Source: Armatimonadota bacterium (GTDB taxonomy: Bacteria; Armatimonadota; Fimbriimonadia; Fimbriimonadales; Fimbriimonadaceae). Taken from it: 11,458 bases of DNA. Location: contig JAEVZK010000045.1 in the NCBI GenBank assembly GCA_023392285.1, forward strand, positions 1-11,458. The letters run 5' to 3'. The notes under the pieces were generated by a model. It ran no database searches and had not been told where the DNA came from. It was given only the letters and a program-made list of their open reading frames with translations. Both the position numbers and the translations under genes were made by a program. Below are positions 6,788 through 11,458 of this stretch, piece by piece. The first letter of the stretch is position 1; each line of letters starts with the position of its first letter.

Positions 6788-7545
6788 AGAAGCTTGAGCG
6801 TCCGTAAGAGGAAGTAAATCGCCATTACCAGTCCGTAGACTGCAACCGCGAAGCGCAGCTTCTTGGGATCCACTCGCTGACTCCAAGTCGCGGCCAAGAA
6901 TCCACCTACAATCGAACCGCAAGCGACCGCAATGGCTGGACCAACTACGACCAAGCCTTTCCAGATGAAAATGATCGAAGCGGATAAATTGATGAGGAGT
7001 CCGAGCCAGTTCTTGATTGCATTAAGCTCGTGAATAGATCCTTCGATGAATAGCGCGAAGGCCGCGAGCATCATGATCCCCATGCCGGCACCGAAATAGC
7101 CGCCGTAGAGGGAGACCGCAAACTGGATGATCACCGCCTTGAGCGGCGACGGGCTTCGTCCTTCTTTGAATACCATCGCCTTCACCTTGTCCTGAAATAG
7201 CAGCAGCAGCGCCGCCGCAAGGATCAGTGCAGGAATGACATTGTCAAACATCTTTTGGCTTGTGAAAATAAGCAGCAAAGAGCCGACCGCCGAGCCCAAA
7301 ATGGTTGGAATGGCAAGGAGTTTAAGGTGCGAAATCGATTGAGGCCAGAGGCTGCGAAAGCCCATTGCCCCTGCAAGTGAACCTGGCCAGAGTGCCACCG
7401 AGTTCGTGGCATTTGCCGCCTTCGCAGGAAGGCCAAAGGCGATCAGAATCGGGAAAGAGATGAGGGTGCCCCCGCCCGCGACCGCGTTGATTCCCGAGGC
7501 CACGGCCCCGGCGAGAAAGAGTGCGGCATATGCGAGGATGCTCAG
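6784..7545 (-). CDS. TSUP (TauE/SafE) family membrane transporter, CTG start
   Basis: A polytopic inner-membrane protein of the TSUP family, which moves sulfite, sulfonates or other organic anions; the substrate cannot be told here. It shows the family's duplicated Gly-rich pattern: ASGINAVAGGGTLISFPIL with ANATNSVALWPGS in the first half, and GGYFGAGMGIMMLAAFAL in the second. Several strongly hydrophobic segments span the length. The GTG at 7503 would cut through the first membrane helix. The frame continues upstream, adding SILAYAALFLAGA before that GTG, to a stop at 7570-7572, with no ATG, GTG or TTG. The likely start is CTG at 7545, preceded at five bases by GGAG (7551-7554) and overlapping the ribH stop as CTGA, giving 253 residues. 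It is the last gene of the tmk-ribH run. Its stop TAG overlaps the TPR gene stop. Confidence 0.88.
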   Translation of the reverse strand: MSILAYAALFLAGAVASGINAVAGGGTLISFPILIAFGLPAKAANATNSVALWPGSLAGAMGFRSLWPQSISHLKLLAIPTILGSAVGSLLLIFTSQKMFDNVIPALILAAALLLLFQDKVKAMVFKEGRSPSPLKAVIIQFAVSLYGGYFGAGMGIMMLAAFALFIEGSIHELNAIKNWLGLLINLSASIIFIWKGLVVVGPAIAVACGSIVGGFLAATWSQRVDPKKLRFAVAVYGLVMAIYFLLRTLKLL

Positions 7546-8003
7546 AGGCGCTCCAACACGTTGGCGGTTTCAATTGCCGCAAGCGCCGCTTCCCGGCCCT
7601 TGTTACCATGCTTTGCGCCGGAGCGGTCGAGCGCTTGTTCGAGCGTGTCGGGCGTCAAAATCCCCCAACTCACCGGAACTTTAGCCTGAGTTTGAAGGTT
7701 CATCAGGGCTGCGCTCACATCTCCGCCGAGCAGCTGAGCGTGCGTGGTTTGACCCTGAAGGATGCAACCCAAGGCAACGACCCCATCCACTTTGCCGGAA
7801 TCGATCAGCTTACTAACCACGGGTGGAATTTCCCACGTCCCCGGCACATGAATGACCCGCACCGATGCCGCATCGGCCCGCTCGAACTCGGATAGAGCCC
7901 CCTCCATAAGTTGTTTGGTGACGAGTTCGTTCCAACGACTGACGATGATCGCAAAGTGCTTGCCCGTTGCCTTCGTCGTACATTCTAGAGTCTCGCTGTT
8001 CAA
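7542..8003 (-). CDS. ribH: 6,7-dimethyl-8-ribityllumazine synthase
   Basis: Condenses 5-amino-6-ribitylamino-uracil with 3,4-dihydroxy-2-butanone 4-phosphate in the penultimate step of riboflavin synthesis; members form cytoplasmic pentamers or 60-mer shells. With TTG 8003 as start it has 153 residues, the usual length. Seen: FAIIVSRWNELVTKQL (17-32, with W24 at the ring-stacking position that is often Phe), VPGTWEIP (53-60), H88 in TTHAQ (the proton-transfer His), LTPDTLEQALDR (116-127, R127 phosphate contact) and GNKGREAALAAIE (133-145). The usual IRG...HFDYV context reads LQG...HAQLL, so the active-site lip differs. The TTG overlaps the upstream stop as TTGA and has GAGG seven bases before it (8011-8014). 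A start at 8078 would add 25 unrelated residues. No FMN riboswitch is seen; translation is probably coupled to its neighbours. Confidence 0.94.
   Translation of the reverse strand: MNSETLECTTKATGKHFAIIVSRWNELVTKQLMEGALSEFERADAASVRVIHVPGTWEIPPVVSKLIDSGKVDGVVALGCILQGQTTHAQLLGGDVSAALMNLQTQAKVPVSWGILTPDTLEQALDRSGAKHGNKGREAALAAIETANVLERL
7551..7554 (-). promoter_or_regulatory. Ribosome binding site for the CTG start of the transporter
   Basis: GGAG on the minus strand, five bases before the CTG at 7545-7543. It lies inside the last codons of ribH and supports a start in the CTGA overlap instead of at GTG 7503. Confidence 0.55.
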
Positions 8004-9019
8004 CCTTTTTCCTCGCTCAAAACTTCCTTCATCTCCGTGATGTTGCGCTTGATCGTCGACGGATCGTAGCCGATCCACATACGCTTCAGCGTTCCATCCT
8101 TACCTCGCCAGACCACCAAAGGTGTTCCACCTGCTTGAAGCTTCGCCTTGAGGCTTGCTGGTGGGTTTCTTAGGGCACCACCTTTTGCTCCCAACGAAAG
8201 ATAGACCGAGGGCAAGCCCTTTCCCAGTTGACGGAACGTATTGACGAAGCTGGTATCCAGTGCCGAATCGGGATCGAAAATGATCAGGAATTTTCCCTTT
8301 CCGATTCGCTCAACTCCATTCCAAACTGACCAATCTAACTTGTCTCCCACCGACAAAGTCGGCGGTTCCAAAAGGGCAAAAGCCTCCAAACCAGTTGGTG
8401 GCACGAGGCTGAACAGCGAAGGTGCTATCGCGGTGTCGAACTGATAATTCGCGAATGTGAACGATCGGTCGAGCACCCCCTGGGACGTCTTGATATGCTG
8501 CGAATAACTCGTTAGCTTGCCCGTCTTCGTCAGCGTGACGCTGATCTTGCCCTCCGAGCCGGAGTCACTCCATTCGGCCACGAGTTGATCTCCCTCAGCA
8601 CCCGAAGAAACGACCTTGTACGGAATGTTCTTGGGTTTGAGGACATCTACAGATCCATCCAACAGCACAATCGGCAGTACGTCCCCTGCCATATCGGCAA
8701 GTATCGTCCGCACGGCACCCAACGAGGGCTGTCCCCTGCGCAGGTAATAGGATCCAGCCTCTCTGTCGATCTCCAAGACCATATCGCCCGACTTGATGAT
8801 CGACTGATCGAGGCCGTTCGCTTTAAGATCGAAGCGGAAGCTCGCGGGCCGTTTGATATAGAGTTTGCCGGCAATGGATGTGGCATCGGCGGCGAGCCTT
8901 ATCGAGACATCGACGCTTACGATGCGGCTCGAACGCATCAGCTTCGAAAACATGTCTGGAGTGGACTGCGGCGCAAGACAGGTGATCGTGTAAGCGAGAA
9001 GGGCAAGCACAAGGTTCAT
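8000..9019 (-). CDS. Exported LolA-like protein fused to a redox-dead thioredoxin-like domain
   Basis: A 339-residue protein with a short hydrophobic N-terminus (MNLVLALLAYTITC) that looks like a signal peptide; C14 is its only cysteine and the surrounding residues do not make a good lipobox. Residues ~22-208 have the pattern of LolA/outer-membrane lipoprotein-sorting folds: VSVDVSIRL, GKLYIKRPASFRFDL, DGDMVLEID-like strands, GSYYLRRG, and a late LTSYSQHIKTS / FANYQFDTAIAPSLFSLVPP. Residues ~218-339 look thioredoxin-like: LSVGDKLDW, a KFLIIFDPDSALDT strand where WCxxC would stand, then a G-T-P candidate cis-Pro turn, LVVWRGKDGTLKRMWIGYDP and a final helix. With no CxxC it cannot do disulfide chemistry. 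It starts at TAATG overlapping tmk and ends in TTGA overlapping ribH. Fold assignments are by pattern only; function unknown, perhaps lipid or lipoprotein binding in the cell envelope. Confidence 0.7.
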   Translation of the reverse strand: MNLVLALLAYTITCLAPQSTPDMFSKLMRSSRIVSVDVSIRLAADATSIAGKLYIKRPASFRFDLKANGLDQSIIKSGDMVLEIDREAGSYYLRRGQPSLGAVRTILADMAGDVLPIVLLDGSVDVLKPKNIPYKVVSSGAEGDQLVAEWSDSGSEGKISVTLTKTGKLTSYSQHIKTSQGVLDRSFTFANYQFDTAIAPSLFSLVPPTGLEAFALLEPPTLSVGDKLDWSVWNGVERIGKGKFLIIFDPDSALDTSFVNTFRQLGKGLPSVYLSLGAKGGALRNPPASLKAKLQAGGTPLVVWRGKDGTLKRMWIGYDPSTIKRNITEMKEVLSEEKG

Positions 9020-9621
9020 TATCCCACCGTCTGACGGCTCGCCTTTAGCTCATCCCAACACTCGTCCAAAACTTGCCCTGGAGATTGCGAGGCATCGATG
9101 ACTCTCCATCGCGAATCGAACTTCGCCTCGGTTAGAAATCCTGCCCGAACGCGCTCATGAAAGGCAAGCGACTCATCATCAAGTCGATCCTTTTCGGTGA
9201 TTCTGCTCAGACCCACTGCTGGATCGATGTCGAGCAAGAAGGTGATTTGCGGTACAAGGTGGTCCGTCGCAAAGGTGTTCATCTGCCGGAGATACGGCAG
9301 ATCAAGGCCGCGTCCATACCCTTGGTACACCACCGTCGAGTCGGTAAAACGATCGCAAAGCACGGTCTGGCCCTGTTCAAGAGCCGGTCGGATTAGGGTC
9401 GCGACATGTTGAGCACGATCTGCCAGAAAGAGGAAAAGCTCACATCGATCATCGAGGTCTCCTCCCGAAAGAAGCAAGTCTCGGATCGACTTGCCGACCT
9501 CGCCCGAACCCGGCTCGCGGGTGGTTAGAACGTCCACTCCTTCCTTCGCGAGACGCGCTGCCAGGGCGCTGACCAGGGTGCTCTTTCCACTTCCCTCTGG
9601 ACCCTCGAAGGTGATAAACAT
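9019..9621 (-). CDS. tmk: Thymidylate kinase
   Basis: Phosphorylates dTMP to dTDP with ATP in the cytoplasm, an essential step to dTTP. The 200-residue length from ATG 9621 is typical. Seen: P-loop EGPEGSGKST (6-15), TREPGSGEVGKSIRDLLL (34-51, dTMP-binding loop), CDRFTDSTVVYQGYGRGL (89-106, the DR[YF] motif) and the lid region around SRITEKDRLDDES (139-151). Because the P-loop has no Arg, it fits the bacterial type II enzyme with basic residues in the lid. The open frame runs further upstream to 9879, but that is pfkA antisense; M-F-I-T-F-E-G is the natural start. An ATG at 9648 adding nine residues is possible. First gene of the minus-strand run; its TAA shares a base with the next ATG. Confidence 0.95.
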   Translation of the reverse strand: MFITFEGPEGSGKSTLVSALAARLAKEGVDVLTTREPGSGEVGKSIRDLLLSGGDLDDRCELFLFLADRAQHVATLIRPALEQGQTVLCDRFTDSTVVYQGYGRGLDLPYLRQMNTFATDHLVPQITFLLDIDPAVGLSRITEKDRLDDESLAFHERVRAGFLTEAKFDSRWRVIDASQSPGQVLDECWDELKASRQTVG

Positions 9622-9672
9622 CGCTAGGATGATACCGGCGAGCGTCATAATGAAGGTTCGGCTAGGTAAGAA
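9622..9672. promoter_or_regulatory. Divergent 51-base promoter region between tmk and pfkA
   Basis: Only 51 bases separate the two start codons, so the promoters for the tmk run and for pfkA must overlap here or reach into the opposite gene. CATAAT (9646-9651) is a possible plus-strand -10; TATCAT on the minus strand, ten bases before the tmk ATG, is another candidate. No convincing -35 boxes are seen. AGGT at 9665-9668 is a modest ribosome binding site for the pfkA TTG. Confidence 0.4.
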
Positions 9673-10635
9673 TTGAAACGGATCGCAGTAATTACGAGCG
9701 GAGGAGATGCGCCGGGCATGAACGCCGCCATCAGGGCGGTGGTCAGGGCATCCATTGGCCGAGGGGTGAAGGTCACTGGCTTCCTCCACGGCTATGAAGG
9801 CATCATTAAAGGCGAGAAGCGTGAGCTTGATTCGTCTGCCGTAGGCGGAATCATCACGACCGGAGGCACGATTCTCCAAACTGCGCGCAGCAAGACCTTC
9901 ATGACTCCGGCGGGGAGGGAGGAGGCTGTCGCAAATCTCAAATCGTTGGAAATCGGTGGATTGGTGGTCATTGGTGGAGACGGCTCTCTAACCGGTGCCT
10001 TGAAGCTACATGAGGAGTTCCAATATCCTGTCATGGGAGTTCCAGGATCGATTGATAACGACATTGCTGGTACCGATTTTTCGATCGGTTTTGACACGGC
10101 CGTGAACTCAGCACTGATGGCCATCGACCGCGTGCGCGATACTGCCTATTCGCATGACCGCGTCTTTGTCATCGAAGTCATGGGACGCCGCAACGGCTTT
10201 ATTGCGCTAGAGGCCGGGCTTGCGGGGGGAGCTGAAGCCGTGCTTATCCCGGAAGTTCCCTACAGCCTGCTTGAAGTCTGCTCCGAGATGAAGCGCTCAG
10301 CGTCGAAAGGCAAGCGCAGCTCCATTATCGTCGTCGCCGAAGGTGCTGCCCGCGCGGCTGACATTAAGGAATTCATTCAGAAGAACACTGGCTTCGAAGC
10401 TCGTACGCTGGTTCTGGGGCACATGCAGCGAGGAGGCAGTCCCACCGCGTTCGATCGCGTTTTAGCTCTCCGGCTGGGAGCCTTCGCGGCGAACCGCCTT
10501 ATCAGCGGGTTTCGCGGCGAGATGGTTGGCGTCGACGGCAGCCATCTCGTTTCCCATCCGCTGGGCTATGTACTAAGCAGCGAGCGAGTCATCGACCCTG
10601 AGAAGCTGCTCCTCGCCGAAGTCATGGCTCAGTAA
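9673..10635 (+). CDS. pfkA: ATP-dependent 6-phosphofructokinase
   Basis: Commits fructose 6-phosphate to glycolysis using ATP. At 320 residues it matches E. coli PfkA in length and lines up nearly without gaps: TSGGDAPGMNAAIRAVVR (8-25, ATP phosphate loop), R72, GGDGS (101-105), PGSIDND (124-130, catalytic D128), EVMGRRNG (168-175), E223, R244 and LGHMQRGGSP (248-257, with H250 and R253). GGDGS with PGSIDND, not the GGDDS/PKTIDND of pyrophosphate enzymes, points to ATP as donor. Effector-site R21 and R25 are kept, but the position of E. coli R54 is Ser, so ADP/PEP regulation may differ. The TTG start begins the family match (M-K-R-I-A-V-I-T-S-G-G). Expected to be a cytoplasmic tetramer. Divergent from tmk; no clear terminator follows. 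Confidence 0.96.
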   Translation: MKRIAVITSGGDAPGMNAAIRAVVRASIGRGVKVTGFLHGYEGIIKGEKRELDSSAVGGIITTGGTILQTARSKTFMTPAGREEAVANLKSLEIGGLVVIGGDGSLTGALKLHEEFQYPVMGVPGSIDNDIAGTDFSIGFDTAVNSALMAIDRVRDTAYSHDRVFVIEVMGRRNGFIALEAGLAGGAEAVLIPEVPYSLLEVCSEMKRSASKGKRSSIIVVAEGAARAADIKEFIQKNTGFEARTLVLGHMQRGGSPTAFDRVLALRLGAFAANRLISGFRGEMVGVDGSHLVSHPLGYVLSSERVIDPEKLLLAEVMAQ

Positions 10636-10757
10636 CTTCGCGTTTCAACTGGTAAAAATGCCTGAATATTGCGGTTTTCGCGCTAATTATTCCCCGGTAT
10701 CCAGATATTCTGAGTTAAAATCAACAAGTGCGCAATAGCGCAATTTTAGGAGAGAAG
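10636..10757 (+). promoter_or_regulatory. Leader of the PEP-CTERM gene with candidate -10 and small hairpin
   Basis: A 122-base gap, AT-richer than its flanks. TAAAAT (10716-10721) is a plausible -10 about 37 bases before the start codon, without a good -35. TGCGC (10729-10733) pairs with GCGCA (10738-10742) around AATA and is followed by ATTTT, just before the ribosome binding site. I searched for a sigma-54 GG-N10-GC element and did not find one. Confidence 0.35.
10748..10754 (+). promoter_or_regulatory. Ribosome binding site deciding the PEP-CTERM start
   Basis: AGGAGAG stands a few bases before ATG 10758. It sets that ATG as start in preference to the GTG at 10728, which lies ahead of the ribosome binding site and the leader hairpin. 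Confidence 0.8.
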
Positions 10758-11372
10758 ATGATTAAGAAGCTATTTCTTATTGCTGGCACTGCGGTGTTAG
10801 CCGGTGCGGCCAATGCAGGTTGGTACACCAACGAAGCCGATTTTGTTTCTGCACTTAGCGGTTCCTATTACAAGGAGACCTTTGACAACTTCACTTATGG
10901 CGATCCTCTTGATGGATCGATGACCGACTGGAGCGCTCCAGGAGGAAACGGTTATGGCTGGAGCGCCAATGCTCCCCAAGGCCTCTGGTCCAACGATGGC
11001 GCACTGTCGACCAACGTCGCCTACGATCCGTTGACCTTCACATTCACCGGTAACCCGGTTACCGCGTTTGGTGGACTTCTCGCTGCTTCGGATATTTCGG
11101 GCAACGTGATTTCCGGTACCTTGACCCTCACGCTCAGCGATGGATCGAGCCAGACCGTGAATACATCGGGATCGTTCCTCGGTTGGACAGGATCGGCTGC
11201 AATCACGTCGGTGACCATGACAGTCGCCGATCCGGGCGATGGCGTTTTCCGCTGGAATCAGATCGACAACGTCTACACAGGCGCATCGACCGTTCCTGAG
11301 CCTGCTTCCATGATCGCTCTCGGGCTTGGCGCTGCTGCTATGCTCCGCCGCCGACGAGCCGCCAAGAAGTAA
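10758..11372 (+). CDS. Secreted PEP-CTERM sorting-domain protein
   Basis: A 204-residue exported protein. The N-terminus MIKKLFLIAGTAVLAGAANA is a standard signal peptide, with likely cleavage after A20. The body is rich in Gly, Ser, Thr, Asn and aromatic residues (SALSGSYYKETFDNFTYGDP, later SGTLTLTLSDGSSQTVNTSG). It is predicted mostly beta and resembles uncharacterised PEP-CTERM surface proteins; no catalytic motif was recognised. The end is a classic PEP-CTERM tail: VPEP (179-182), a short hydrophobic stretch (SMIALGLGAAAML) and RRRRAAKK. Exosortase (EpsH/XrtA-type) enzymes recognise such tails, cutting and perhaps attaching the protein to exopolysaccharide or the envelope. No exosortase gene lies in this window, so it must be elsewhere. 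It appears to be a single-gene transcript with its own ribosome binding site and terminator. Confidence 0.92.
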   Translation: MIKKLFLIAGTAVLAGAANAGWYTNEADFVSALSGSYYKETFDNFTYGDPLDGSMTDWSAPGGNGYGWSANAPQGLWSNDGALSTNVAYDPLTFTFTGNPVTAFGGLLAASDISGNVISGTLTLTLSDGSSQTVNTSGSFLGWTGSAAITSVTMTVADPGDGVFRWNQIDNVYTGASTVPEPASMIALGLGAAAMLRRRRAAKK

Positions 11373-11394
11373 ATCTAACTGATTGACTTCTTTC

Positions 11395-11428
11395 GGGAGG
11401 GTGCCTTTGGGGCACCCTCCCTTCTTTT
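11395..11428 (+). terminator. Intrinsic terminator of the PEP-CTERM gene
   Basis: GGGAGGGTGCC (11395-11405) pairs perfectly with GGCACCCTCCC (11411-11421) across a TTTGG loop, then TTCTTTT. It lies 22 bases after the stop codon. Confidence 0.93.
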
Positions 11429-11458
11429 CGTCCGTGGTTCGATGGTGAGCCTGTGGCC

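Noticed and set aside
8004..8078. 25-residue extension of lumazine synthase
   Set aside because: It overlaps the end of the upstream gene; TTG 8003 has a Shine-Dalgarno site and gives the usual length.
8585..9034. 149-codon plus-strand frame
   Set aside because: Antisense to the LolA-like gene, with no domain or ribosome binding site.
9622..9879. 86-residue N-terminal extension of thymidylate kinase
   Set aside because: It would run antisense through the start of pfkA; normal family length begins at ATG 9621.

Overview
The window looks like ordinary bacterial chromosome of moderately high GC, with short intergenic gaps, translationally coupled genes and frequent non-ATG starts. The best hint of lineage is a small secreted protein ending in a PEP-CTERM sorting tail (VPEP, hydrophobic stretch, RRRRAAKK). 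With palindromic repeats and housekeeping genes of this style, it suggests an environmental Gram-negative-type bacterium, perhaps Armatimonadota (Fimbriimonas-like). That placement is an inference; no rRNA gene is present to test it.

Layout. (1) 1-2855, plus strand: the 3' part of alaS (alanyl-tRNA synthetase, cut by the left edge), followed after one base by a YdeI/OmpD-associated family gene with a GTG start. The first ~117 bases of the open alaS frame are palindromic repeat DNA, not normal AlaRS sequence. (2) 2984-5215, plus: a PEP-utilising phosphotransferase with an ATP-grasp domain, a middle domain and a swivelling phosphohistidine domain, resembling rifampicin phosphotransferase in architecture. 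(3) 5216-5821: about 600 bases without a convincing gene, holding three degenerate copies of a GTCATCCCGA...GAGGGATCTG repeat, one inside 13-bp inverted repeats, and then a strong hairpin plus T-tract just ahead of the next gene. (4) 5822-6787, plus: a TPR protein whose stop overlaps the stop of the convergent gene. (5) 9621-6784, minus: a tightly coupled run tmk (dTMP kinase), a secreted LolA-like/thioredoxin-like fusion, ribH (lumazine synthase) and a TSUP-family membrane transporter. The junctions are TAATG, TTGA and CTGA; the last implies a CTG start. (6) 9673-10635, plus: pfkA, divergent from tmk across 51 bases. (7) 10758-11372, plus: the PEP-CTERM protein, closed by a strong terminator.

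Most genes are housekeeping: translation (alaS), dTTP synthesis (tmk), riboflavin synthesis (ribH) and glycolysis (pfkA). I see no defence system, CRISPR array, transposase or tRNA/rRNA gene. The points most worth checking are the repeat-derived in-frame segment and a second ~80-residue insertion in AlaRS, the overlapping non-ATG start chain, the redox-dead LolA/thioredoxin fusion, the phosphotransferase of unknown substrate, and the terminator-like hairpin in front of the TPR gene.
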